DNA from: CAMFTQ01 sp051881615
Lineage (GTDB): Bacteria > Bacillota > Clostridia > Oscillospirales > Acutalibacteraceae
Direction: 5' to 3'
DNA length: 64,000 bases
Assembly (NCBI GenBank): GCA_051881615.1
Contig: JBJEQF010000028.1
Location: 1 to 64,000 of the forward strand
The position numbers and the translations under genes are program-made. Of the stretch, positions 53,061 to 60,863 are shown piece after piece; position 1 is the stretch's first letter; each line of letters starts with the position of its first letter. Under the pieces are notes generated by a model that did no database searches, was not told where the DNA came from, and saw only the letters and a program-made list of their open reading frames with translations.

Positions 53061-53639
53061 ATGCGTTCTGCGCAAATTAACAGAGCAACAAAAGAAACGC
53101 AGATAGAGCTTTCTCTTAACCTTGACGGCGGAGAAATCTCGATAGATACAGGCATCGGCTTTTTTGACCATATGCTAAGTTCCTTTGCAACTCACGGCAA
53201 CTTCGGTCTTACCGTAAAGGTAAAGGGCGATCTTAGCGTTGACTGCCACCATACAATAGAAGATACAGGCATAGTGCTTGGTATGGCTTTTAACAAGGCT
53301 TTAGGCGACAAGTCGTCTATTGAGCGCTTCGGCAGCTTTTACGTTCCTATGGACGAAGCACTTGCTTTTGCAAGCGTTGACATAAGCGCAAGACCTTATC
53401 TTGTGTTTGATGCGGATTTCAAGCAGGAGCGTTGCGGTGACTATGACTGCTGTATGACGTGCGAATTTCTTCGTGCCTTTGCATATAACGCAGGCGTTAC
53501 ACTTCACACAAGAGTACTGTACGGCGACAATGCCCACCATATGACAGAGGCAGTTTACAAGGCTGTCGCTCACAGTATGAGATTAGCTGTTAAAGAAAAC
53601 GACAGCAACAAACCGCTTTCCACGAAAGGAGTCTTATAA
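53061..53639 (+). CDS. hisB: Imidazoleglycerol-phosphate dehydratase
   Basis: Manganese enzyme that dehydrates imidazoleglycerol phosphate. 192 residues with the metal motifs FFDHMLSSFATHG, DCHHTIEDTGI and DNAHHMTEAVYKA, plus FGSFYVPMDEAL. The ATG at 53061 follows GAGGTGAT, so the longer frame from 53031 inside hisC was rejected. Its stop touches the hisA start: hisH, normally found here, is missing. Confidence 0.97.
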   Translation: MRSAQINRATKETQIELSLNLDGGEISIDTGIGFFDHMLSSFATHGNFGLTVKVKGDLSVDCHHTIEDTGIVLGMAFNKALGDKSSIERFGSFYVPMDEALAFASVDISARPYLVFDADFKQERCGDYDCCMTCEFLRAFAYNAGVTLHTRVLYGDNAHHMTEAVYKAVAHSMRLAVKENDSNKPLSTKGVL

Positions 53640-54359
53640 GTGGTTGTTATTCCGGCTATTGATATAAAAGACGGCGAGTGTGTTCGCCTTTTCAAGGGTG
53701 ATTACAGCACCGTACATAAGGTAGCGCAAAGTCCTATTGACGCGGCAAAGATGTTTGAGGCTGCAGGGGCAACTTATTTACATATAGTAGATCTTGACGG
53801 CGCAAAGGACGGCAAAAGAGTAAACTCCGACGTTATCCTTTCCATAGTCAGACAAACGAGCTTGATTGTTGAGGTAGGCGGCGGTATTCGTGATATGAAT
53901 GCAGTCGAATTTTACCTTGATAACGGTGTTCAAAGAGTTATTTTAGGTTCAGCCGCTGTTAAGGACAGAGAATTTGTCAAAACAGCAGTTTCAAAATACG
54001 GCGACAGAATAGTTGTAGGCATAGACGCAAAGGAAGGTATGGTCTGCGCCGAGGGCTGGACAGATAAATCGCAGATAGAATATATAGATCTTGCAAAGAA
54101 AATGGAGAAAATAGGAGTTGCCACCATTATATTTACAGATATTGACAGGGACGGCACATTGGCAGGTCCTAACCTTAATCAGCTTGACGAGCTTTCCCAC
54201 GCAGTTTCCTGCAATATTATTGCAAGCGGTGGTGTTTCAAGCCTAAAGGATATTATTAACCTTGCAGAGCTTAACGTATTCGGCGTTATCAGCGGCAAGG
54301 CGATATACACAGGCGAGCTTGATTTAAAACAAGCTATAGATATTTGCAGTAAGGTTTAA
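53640..54359 (+). CDS. hisA: ProFAR isomerase HisA
   Basis: TIM-barrel Amadori isomerase of the fourth step. 239 residues, starting with GTG after AAAGGAG: VIPAIDIKDGECVRLFKGD (catalytic Asp), VGGGIRD, FTDIDRDGTLAGPN (second Asp) and ASGGVSSLKDI. The DGTLAGPN block and lone copy distinguish it from HisF. No hisF follows; hisI is 12 bases downstream. Confidence 0.95.
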   Translation: MVVIPAIDIKDGECVRLFKGDYSTVHKVAQSPIDAAKMFEAAGATYLHIVDLDGAKDGKRVNSDVILSIVRQTSLIVEVGGGIRDMNAVEFYLDNGVQRVILGSAAVKDREFVKTAVSKYGDRIVVGIDAKEGMVCAEGWTDKSQIEYIDLAKKMEKIGVATIIFTDIDRDGTLAGPNLNQLDELSHAVSCNIIASGGVSSLKDIINLAELNVFGVISGKAIYTGELDLKQAIDICSKV

Positions 54360-54371
54360 TTTTGGTGATTT

Positions 54372-54686
54372 ATGGATTTTGATAAGTATTTCAAAAAGTC
54401 GGAGCTTATACCGGCTGTTATAAAAGAAAAATCAACAGGTGAAGTGCTGATGCTTGCTTATATGAACAAAGAGTCAATGCAAAAAACCTTTGAAACAGGC
54501 TACACGTGGTTTTATAGCCGCAGCCGTCAGGAGCTTTGGAACAAGGGTGCAACGTCGGGACATCTGCAAAGGGTTTGCGAGATTTATGCAGACTGTGATG
54601 ACGACACGCTTCTGATTACTGTTGAGCAGACGGGTGCTGCCTGTCACACAGGAAATCATTCCTGCTTTTTCAAAAAATTATTGTAA
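54372..54686 (+). CDS. hisI: Phosphoribosyl-AMP cyclohydrolase
   Basis: Zinc and magnesium enzyme opening the adenine ring (third step). 104 residues: EVLMLAYMNKESMQKT, WFYSRSRQELWNKGATSGH, metal-binding DCDDDTLLI and CHTGNHSCF cysteines. Separate from HisE here rather than fused. It ends 13 bases before hisE. Confidence 0.96.
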   Translation: MDFDKYFKKSELIPAVIKEKSTGEVLMLAYMNKESMQKTFETGYTWFYSRSRQELWNKGATSGHLQRVCEIYADCDDDTLLITVEQTGAACHTGNHSCFFKKLL

Positions 54687-54699
54687 TGAGGTGAATACA

Positions 54700-55029
54700 A
54701 TGAACGATTCGGTGCTTCAGGCTTTGTATCAGACTGTGCTTGAAAGACGTGACAATCCGCAGGAGGGCTCGTACACCTGCTATCTGCTTGATAAGGGTAT
54801 AGACAAAATTTTGAAAAAAGTCGGCGAGGAGTGTGCAGAAACTATAATCGCTGCCAAAAACGGCGACAACAGCGAAACGGTTCTTGAAATTTCTGACCTT
54901 ATTTATCATCTGATGGTTATGATGGTAAATCAGGGAATTGAGATTGAAGACGTTTTTGCAGAGCTTTCAAAAAGAAGCAATAAAACAGGAAACCTAAAAT
55001 CATTTCACCAAGTTGATAAAAATACTTAA
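54700..55029 (+). CDS. hisE: Phosphoribosyl-ATP pyrophosphatase
   Basis: MazG-like pyrophosphohydrolase of the second step. 109 residues: LYQTVLERRDNPQEGSYTCY, then KKVGEECAETIIAAKNGD (metal-binding EECAE) and EISDLIYHLMVMM. The frame opens at 54622 in hisI, but GAGGTGA fixes the ATG at 54700. Only 14 bases separate it from the amylase gene. Confidence 0.96.
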   Translation: MNDSVLQALYQTVLERRDNPQEGSYTCYLLDKGIDKILKKVGEECAETIIAAKNGDNSETVLEISDLIYHLMVMMVNQGIEIEDVFAELSKRSNKTGNLKSFHQVDKNT

Positions 55030-55043
55030 GGAGGAAAAAAGAA

Positions 55044-57635
55044 ATGAAAACGGTTAAAAAAATCATCGGCATACTTCTGTCTGCTTTGCTTGTTGCTTCT
55101 GCGGCAGTGTTGCCCGGTACTGCTGTAACAGACAAAGAATTAAGCCGCACCTCGGCAACAGATTACAACCTTGCCGATAACGTTCAGGACGGTGTCATTC
55201 TTCACGCGTGGAACTGGTCCTACAACACAATCAAAGAAAATCTCGACACAATCGCACAGTCAGGCTACACAACAGTGCAGACATCGCCTGTTCAGCAGCC
55301 GAAAATTCATCAGCTGTCATGGTGGGACGTTGGCGGTCAGTGGTGGAAGCTGTATCAGCCGCTTAGCTTTTCAATAGCTCAGACCTCTTGGCTCGGCACA
55401 AAGGAAGAGCTGAAAGCACTCTGCGAGGAAGCAGACAAGTACGGCATCAAGATTATCTGCGACATCGTTTCTAACCATATGGCAAACAATAATGACGGTA
55501 CAGCAGGTACATATTATGAGGGAATCGCAAATTACGAAAGCGAAATTTATAACAATACAACAGAGTATTTCCATCAGCTCAAGAGTATGACAAACGACTC
55601 TTCTGTTGAAAAAACAGTTCAGGGCAGCCTTGACGGTGTTCCAGACTTAAACACAGGCAATAAGTACATTCAGGAAAGAGTAATTTCACTCTTAAAAGAA
55701 TGTGTTGACTGCGGTGTTGACGGCTTCCGTTTTGACGCGGCAAAGCATATCGAAACTCCCGATGACGGCGACTTTGCGTCAGATTACTGGCCGACAATTT
55801 TAAACGCCGCAACAGAGTATGCAAAAACTACTACAGGACAGGAGCTTTACTACTACGGCGAGGTTTTAAACTCACCGGGTTCAGGCAGAAGTATTGATTC
55901 CTACACAAAATATATGAGCGTTACCGATAATATGACAGGTAATACAATTCGTTCATATGTAAACAAGAAAAACGCACAAAGCTCTGCACGCAGTACATAT
56001 TTCAAGGGCACAGAGCCGAGCAAATATGTTCTTTGGGCAGAATCTCACGACACATATATGGCTGATGACGGTTCCTCGGCTTCTGTATCCGATGAGAATA
56101 TCGCAAAAACATGGGCGCTCGTAGGCTCAAGACTTGACGCTACAGCTCTGTACTTTGCACGTCCGGGTAAAGCACTTATGGGTGATATAGGCTCAACAGG
56201 CTGGAAGAGCGTAGCAGTTTCTGAAATCAACAAATTCCATAACGCATTTGTAGGTCAGAGCGAGTCTGTTTCTTATGACGGCGATATCGCTTATGTTGAA
56301 AGAGGAACAAACGGCGTTGTACTTGTAAATGTAGGCGGAAACGTTGCAGATGTATCGGTACCTGTTAAGCAAATGGCAGACGGCACATATACAGACGCAA
56401 TCACAGGCAACGCATTTACGGTAGCAGGCGGTAAGATCAGCGGTTCAATCGGCGAAACAGGCATTGCAGTTGTTTACAACACAACAACAACCCCTTACAC
56501 AACAGTTTCTGTTGAAAGCTCTGAATTCAAGGGCGAAACCTTAAAGGTTACAGTAGGCACAGTAAATGCTTCAAGTGGTACATATCAGATCGACGGCGGC
56601 GAGGCTGTTTCATTTGTAGGCAGCACAGAGGTTGAGCTTGGTGCCAACACTGCATATGACGGCGAAATCAAGCTTGTTGTATCAGCTTCAGACGGCACAA
56701 AGACAACATCTAATACATATACATATGTAAAAAGAAAAGCAAGCAACAGCGGAGTTTTTGTTTATTTCAACAATACAGGAATGGGCTATAAGAACGTTTA
56801 CTGCTACGTATATGACGAGGACACAAATCCTGACGCTGACGCAGTTACAAACGCAAGCTGGCCGGGCGAAGAAATGACCCTTGACGAAGAAACAGGTCTT
56901 TACAAGTACGAAATACCCGAAAACCTTGTAAATGTTCAGGCAAATGTAATTTTCAACGATAATAAAGGCAAGCAGGTTCCTGCTCAGAATGCAAAGGCAA
57001 CTTTGCCTATAAGAGATAAGTCAATGATTTATTCTTCTTCAAAGTGGAAAGAGTACGGCGCAACTGAATCAAATATCATATTAGGTGACGCTAACCTTGA
57101 CGGAAGCATCAAAATCAATGACGTAACACAAATCCAGAGAAGTCTTGCATCTATAGTTTCACTTGATGCCGAAGCAACAAAAGCAGCAGACGTTAACGGC
57201 GACGGTAAAATCGCTATCGGTGACGCTACACTTATCCAGAAGTATCTTGCAAAGATTGAAACTGAGTATGCAATCGGACAGCCGACAAACGGCTCAGATA
57301 TAGTTGTCAAGGGCAAAACCTTCTATGTAGTTGCAGGTGCAGGCTACGTTTTCAAGGACGGCGCAAAAATCTGGATTTACAACAACGACACAAAGGAAGC
57401 TATTGAAACAGAAAAGCAGTCACCTTTAGATGACAGCTCAAAATACAGTGTAACAGAGCTTCCTGAAACATGGAAAAATATCTCAATTTACCGTACAAGA
57501 TTTGATGTTGCTGAGCTTGACATCGAAAATGTTTTAAATCAGTGGCATCCAAAGCCATATGACGGTAAAACAAATTCAATTTATCTGCGTGACGGCGGCA
57601 GATCAAGCTACAGGGATTACACACCCGAGAGCTGA
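55044..57635 (+). CDS. Secreted dockerin-bearing alpha-amylase, AmyE type (GH13_28)
   Basis: 863 residues. Signal peptide (about 1-28), then a GH13 barrel very like Bacillus AmyE (VILHAWNWSYNTIKENL, QTSPVQQP). Catalytic residues: nucleophile D231 (GFRFDAAKHIE), acid/base E273 (YYGEVLN), D336 (ESHDTY). An AmyE-like domain C follows, then a CBM26-type starch-binding domain (about 570-670; SWPGEEMTLDEETGLYKYE, NVIFNDNKGKQVPAQ). A type I dockerin has calcium loops at 682-693 (DANLDGSIKIND) and 716-727 (DVNGDGKIAIGD). Beyond it about 120 residues form an unnamed C-terminal domain. It should hydrolyse starch outside the cell while docked on a cohesin scaffold. It directly follows hisE. Confidence 0.95.
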   Translation: MKTVKKIIGILLSALLVASAAVLPGTAVTDKELSRTSATDYNLADNVQDGVILHAWNWSYNTIKENLDTIAQSGYTTVQTSPVQQPKIHQLSWWDVGGQWWKLYQPLSFSIAQTSWLGTKEELKALCEEADKYGIKIICDIVSNHMANNNDGTAGTYYEGIANYESEIYNNTTEYFHQLKSMTNDSSVEKTVQGSLDGVPDLNTGNKYIQERVISLLKECVDCGVDGFRFDAAKHIETPDDGDFASDYWPTILNAATEYAKTTTGQELYYYGEVLNSPGSGRSIDSYTKYMSVTDNMTGNTIRSYVNKKNAQSSARSTYFKGTEPSKYVLWAESHDTYMADDGSSASVSDENIAKTWALVGSRLDATALYFARPGKALMGDIGSTGWKSVAVSEINKFHNAFVGQSESVSYDGDIAYVERGTNGVVLVNVGGNVADVSVPVKQMADGTYTDAITGNAFTVAGGKISGSIGETGIAVVYNTTTTPYTTVSVESSEFKGETLKVTVGTVNASSGTYQIDGGEAVSFVGSTEVELGANTAYDGEIKLVVSASDGTKTTSNTYTYVKRKASNSGVFVYFNNTGMGYKNVYCYVYDEDTNPDADAVTNASWPGEEMTLDEETGLYKYEIPENLVNVQANVIFNDNKGKQVPAQNAKATLPIRDKSMIYSSSKWKEYGATESNIILGDANLDGSIKINDVTQIQRSLASIVSLDAEATKAADVNGDGKIAIGDATLIQKYLAKIETEYAIGQPTNGSDIVVKGKTFYVVAGAGYVFKDGAKIWIYNNDTKEAIETEKQSPLDDSSKYSVTELPETWKNISIYRTRFDVAELDIENVLNQWHPKPYDGKTNSIYLRDGGRSSYRDYTPES

Positions 57636-57672
57636 TTTGCTGATTATCTCAAAGCAAACAGATAATTAAACT

Positions 57673-57724
57673 GCACCCGAAAAAGGATTTGAATCTCCTT
57701 TTTCGGGTGCTTTTAGTATTTTTA
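57673..57724 (+). terminator. Intrinsic terminator after the amylase gene
   Basis: Fourteen-pair perfect stem GCACCCGAAAAAGG/CCTTTTTCGGGTGC with a ten-base loop and two T-rich runs. It closes the his-amylase transcript. Confidence 0.92.
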
Positions 57725-57871
57725 AGACAGAAAATCTTAATGTAAAAATTATTTTATGATACTCTCTGTTTATAAAGCAGATATTTTTGCTGAAAATCTG
57801 CCAAAAAGAAATTTAGGCTTTGATTAGATTTTAGTATAAAATGTAAATTTTGCAAGATTTTATAAAAACAC

Positions 57872-57909
57872 TTGCAATTTTTTCGGGGATAGTATAGAAT
57901 ACTATAGTA
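57872..57909 (+). promoter_or_regulatory. Promoter with palindromic operator before the aminotransferase
   Basis: TTGCAA at 57872-57877, 17-base spacer, TAGAAT at 57895-57900. A perfect inverted repeat ATAGTAT-AGA-ATACTAT (57889-57905) is centred on the -10, and an overlapping palindrome TACTATAGTA spans 57900-57909. The whole 316-base gap 57636-57951 holds the amylase terminator, an AT-rich stretch without a gene, and this element. Confidence 0.55.
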
Positions 57910-57951
57910 AATGATTAAAATTTTGCAGTTATCCAAAAAGGAGTAAGCATA

Positions 57952-59232
57952 ATGAATTACTTTGAAATGAATAAGCAGCAGCTTTCAGCTGAAAAACAGT
58001 CGCTTCTTGAACAGTATAATGAGATTAAAGAAAAAAATCTTGCTCTCGATATGTCAAGAGGAAAGCCGGGCACACAACAGCTTGACTTATCATTGGGAAT
58101 GCTTGATGTAATCAACAGCTCGTCCTCCTGCAAGGCAAGCACAGGTCTAGACTGCAGAAATTACGGACTTCTTGACGGTATCCCTGAATGTAAGGATATT
58201 TTTGCAAAAATGATGCAGGTTTCTCCCGATATGGTTATGGTGGGCGGCAACTCAAGCCTTAATATGATGTTTGACGCAATTGACTGTATGATGACAGCAC
58301 CGATTGCAGAGGGCTGTAAGCCGTGGTTTGAGGTTAAAAACAGAAAATTCTTATGTCCTGCCCCCGGCTATGACCGTCATTTCAGCATTACCGAGTATTT
58401 CGGCTTTGAGATGATTGTCATTCCTATGACAAAAACAGGTCCCGATATGGATATGATTGAAAGGCTTGTAGCAGAGGACGACTCTATAAAGGGTATCTGG
58501 TGCGTTCCTAAGTATTCAAATCCACAGGGCATCACATACTCTGACGAAACTGTAAGACGCTTTGCAAACCTGAAGCCAAAGGCAAAGGATTTCAGAATTA
58601 TGTGGGATAATGCCTACTGTATTCACGATGTAACAGATACTCCCGACACACTTTTAAATATAGTTGACGAGTGCAAAAAGACAGGCAACGAGGATTTACC
58701 GCTTGTTTTCTGCTCAACGTCAAAAATCACCTTCCCCGGCTCGGGCGTTGCCGCAATGGCTGCCTCACAGAGCAATATGAAGGTGTTTATGAAAAAATAT
58801 TCATTCCAGACCATTGGCTATGACAAGATGAATATGCTTCGTCACATCAAGTTCTTTAAGGATTACGACGGTGTGCTTGCACATATGCAAAAGCATAAGG
58901 ATGTATTAAAGCCGAGATTTGATTTAGTTCTTGACAAGCTCGAAGAACAGCTTTTGCCGACAGGCACAGCGCAGTGGGAAAAGCCGAACGGCGGCTACTT
59001 TATCAGCGTAGACGTTTTAGAGGGTACGGCAAAGCGTGTTGTAGAGCTTTGTAAAGAAGCGGGAGTAGTATTAACAGGCGCAGGCGCAACCTTCCCGTAC
59101 GGCAAGGACCCGAAGGATTCAAACATTCGTGTTGCCCCGACCTACCCGTCCTGTGACGAGCTGTCGGTTGCTATGGATGTTTTCTGCGTATGCGCAAAGC
59201 TTGCCGCAACAGAAAAGATGTTGAGTGAATAA
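57952..59232 (+). CDS. Aspartate-type aminotransferase (PF12897-like)
   Basis: PLP-dependent class I-like aminotransferase of 426 residues. It belongs to the group annotated as aspartate aminotransferase, subfamily with LDMSRGKPGTQQLDLS at the start, then GGNSSLNMMFDA, CVPKYSNPQG, MWDNAYCIHD and the PLP lysine in CSTSKITFPGSGVAAM. The C-terminal part has GGYFISVD and NIRVAPTYPS (substrate arginine). The amino donor cannot be fixed by sequence alone. Own promoter and terminator. Confidence 0.88.
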   Translation: MNYFEMNKQQLSAEKQSLLEQYNEIKEKNLALDMSRGKPGTQQLDLSLGMLDVINSSSSCKASTGLDCRNYGLLDGIPECKDIFAKMMQVSPDMVMVGGNSSLNMMFDAIDCMMTAPIAEGCKPWFEVKNRKFLCPAPGYDRHFSITEYFGFEMIVIPMTKTGPDMDMIERLVAEDDSIKGIWCVPKYSNPQGITYSDETVRRFANLKPKAKDFRIMWDNAYCIHDVTDTPDTLLNIVDECKKTGNEDLPLVFCSTSKITFPGSGVAAMAASQSNMKVFMKKYSFQTIGYDKMNMLRHIKFFKDYDGVLAHMQKHKDVLKPRFDLVLDKLEEQLLPTGTAQWEKPNGGYFISVDVLEGTAKRVVELCKEAGVVLTGAGATFPYGKDPKDSNIRVAPTYPSCDELSVAMDVFCVCAKLAATEKMLSE

Positions 59233-59243
59233 TAAAATTTTTT

Positions 59244-59283
59244 GGCAATACCGGACAGGCGGTTCGGTATTGCCGTTTTTATT
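59244..59283 (+). terminator. Intrinsic terminator after the aminotransferase
   Basis: Ten-pair perfect stem GGCAATACCG/CGGTATTGCC, eleven-base loop, GTTTTTATT tail. Confidence 0.9.
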
Positions 59284-59290
59284 AAAACCT

Positions 59291-59319
59291 TTGACAAACA
59301 AATAAATACATTGTATAAT
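59291..59319 (+). promoter_or_regulatory. Consensus sigma-A promoter
   Basis: TTGACA at 59291-59296, 17-base spacer, TATAAT at 59314-59319: both boxes perfect. It drives the uncharacterised gene at 59351, with a leader of only about 25 bases. Confidence 0.88.
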
Positions 59320-59350
59320 GAATTGTCAACAATCGAAGGGAATGATTATT

Positions 59351-60160
59351 TTGGCAGAGAACAATATGAATATTACAATAGAAAAGGCATTTGACATAAT
59401 TTGCACAAAGCTTGAGAAAGCGCTTGAACCGCAGGGCTTTACAAAGCAAAAGGTAGATTCAACAGCAAAGGAGCTTGTTTCTCTTTTTACAGGCGAAACA
59501 ACAGCGTACTCTGTAAGCTATATGAGTGATAAATCATATATGGTTCTGCGCACCTGCACAATGACAGACGAAGGACCCGACAATCAGTGGAAAACCGTTG
59601 CAACGTGGATGTATAATCCTCAGACAGACTCAACAAAAGAGGCTGAAAGCATAGGCAACGACTTTGCTGACAACGTTACAAGTCCGACAGCCATCAAAAA
59701 AATGCGTCAGACTAAGAAGAAAAAGTCTGACGATCAGGGCAACGCCGACCCGATATTCCTTGCAAAAAGATTTGTTGCGTTTTTCCCTGAGCTAAAGGAA
59801 GAAATTAAAAACGAGGACGACTGCTACTACCCGTTCAGAGGAGTTACCTTTACAAGAGCAAGCATAGTTCCACGCCTTAATCAGTTCCTTTTAAGAGCAA
59901 CTCAAAAGGAAATCGACAAGCTGTCGCAGATGCTCAGCACTCAGTACTCAAACGGCGATGTTGACACACGCTCAATCATTACAATAGTTATTCTGAATTC
60001 TGTAGATTCTGCTTACAAGGAGGCGCTAAAGGCTTCGATGAGCAAGGATCTTATCAAAGCGTGGGAGGCAGCTGAAAAATACAAGGGCAAAAAGGTAAAG
60101 CCCGAGGTTAGAAAGCAGAAGAAAATGACAATCGGCGAAAGACTTACTCAGCAACAGTAA
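59351..60160 (+). CDS. Uncharacterised protein, no recognised family
   Basis: About 269 residues, soluble, without signal peptide or membrane helix. The first 120 residues look like an alpha/beta domain (KAFDIICTKLEKALEPQGF, VSYMSDKSYMVLRT), then a Lys-rich linker (TKKKKSDDQ), a helical part (DPIFLAKRFVAFFPEL) and a basic tail. The start is uncertain: TTG at 59351 is 10 bases from the GAAGGG SD; the ATG at 59342 almost touches it; an ATG at 59366 is also possible. The consensus promoter implies steady, high expression. I do not recognise the function. Confidence 0.7.
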   Translation: MAENNMNITIEKAFDIICTKLEKALEPQGFTKQKVDSTAKELVSLFTGETTAYSVSYMSDKSYMVLRTCTMTDEGPDNQWKTVATWMYNPQTDSTKEAESIGNDFADNVTSPTAIKKMRQTKKKKSDDQGNADPIFLAKRFVAFFPELKEEIKNEDDCYYPFRGVTFTRASIVPRLNQFLLRATQKEIDKLSQMLSTQYSNGDVDTRSIITIVILNSVDSAYKEALKASMSKDLIKAWEAAEKYKGKKVKPEVRKQKKMTIGERLTQQQ

Positions 60161-60168
60161 AATACAAG

Positions 60169-60205
60169 GCTTCAGGAGGATTTTATCTCCTCCTGAAGCG
60201 TTTTC
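60169..60205 (+). terminator. Terminator-like hairpin after the uncharacterised gene
   Basis: Twelve-pair perfect stem GCTTCAGGAGGA/TCCTCCTGAAGC with a seven-base loop. The T tract is short (GTTTTCG). A second hairpin with AATCAG/CTGATT and TTTTTTTAT at about 60222-60260 may back it up. Confidence 0.7.
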
Positions 60206-60269
60206 GCAATATAATGTGATTTAATCAGAAAAAAATATCAAAATATGCTGATTTTTTTATCGAAAGGTA

Positions 60270-60298
60270 TTGACTGACGCAGTTTGATATGATATAAT
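60270..60298 (+). promoter_or_regulatory. Promoter of rpmG-secE-nusG-rplK-rplA
   Basis: TTGACT at 60270-60275, 17-base spacer, extended -10 TGATATAAT with TATAAT at 60293-60298. The leader before rpmG (about 60306-60384) contains a stem CCTCGAAAAAGG/CCTTTTTGAGG (60307-60346) with one bulged G, of unknown role. Confidence 0.8.
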
Positions 60299-60384
60299 CA
60301 AGTTACCTCGAAAAAGGGGTTTATTTTTTTGTGCCTTTTTGAGGGAGGCTAAAATATTCCGAAAAATACCGGGAGGTGCCGTTA

Positions 60385-60534
60385 ATGAGAGTAAAAATTA
60401 CAATGGCCTGCACAGAGTGCAAACAACGCAACTACAACACAATGAAAAACAAAAAAAACAATCCTGACAGATTGGAAATGAACAAGTACTGCAGATTTTG
60501 CAAGAAACACACTCTGCACAAAGAAACTAAATAA
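60385..60534 (+). CDS. rpmG: 50S ribosomal protein L33, zinc-binding type
   Basis: 49 residues: MRVKITMACTECKQRNYNTM through HTLHKETK. Two CxxC pairs (C9/C12 and C36/C39) mark the zinc-binding paralogue. A strong GGGAGGTG SD lies about 8 bases before the ATG. It lies upstream of secE-nusG as in most Firmicutes. Confidence 0.95.
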   Translation: MRVKITMACTECKQRNYNTMKNKKNNPDRLEMNKYCRFCKKHTLHKETK

Positions 60535-60549
60535 TTACGGAGGGTAACT

Positions 60550-60816
60550 ATGGCACAGAAAGCAGTTGAAAAACAAACTGACAAAAAGGTTGCCAAGAAA
60601 GATACTAAAAAGCTTGGCTTCTTCAAAAAAGCTATCAAGTTCCTTCGTGAGTGCAAAGGCGAAATCAAGAAAATCTCGTGGCCTACAGCAAAGCAGACAA
60701 CAAAGAATTTCGGCGTTGTTTTAGCTGTAATCGTAATCGTAGGTCTGTTTATTTTCGCTCTTGATCAGGGTCTTTATGCTTTGTTAAATCTTGTAATGCA
60801 GACATCAGCCACTTAA
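60550..60816 (+). CDS. secE: Preprotein translocase subunit SecE
   Basis: 88 residues: a basic, Lys-rich N terminus, the amphipathic FLRECKGEIKKISWPTAKQT hinge and one membrane helix (VVLAVIVIVGLFIFALDQGL). It clamps SecY in the translocon. Located between rpmG and nusG as expected; GGAGGG SD. Confidence 0.96.
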   Translation: MAQKAVEKQTDKKVAKKDTKKLGFFKKAIKFLRECKGEIKKISWPTAKQTTKNFGVVLAVIVIVGLFIFALDQGLYALLNLVMQTSAT

Positions 60817-60863
60817 CAGTCGGGCAGGGTACTTAATACTTTTAGAAAGGATGAAAGTAAACT

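Noticed and set aside
53640..54359. Reading the HisA frame as HisF
   Set aside because: The DIKDGECVRLFKGD and FTDIDRDGTLAGPN segments are HisA-type, and the C-terminal region lacks HisF features.
55171..55574. Short overlapping frames on both strands in the amylase gene
   Set aside because: No SD or domain; the GH13 frame is unambiguous.
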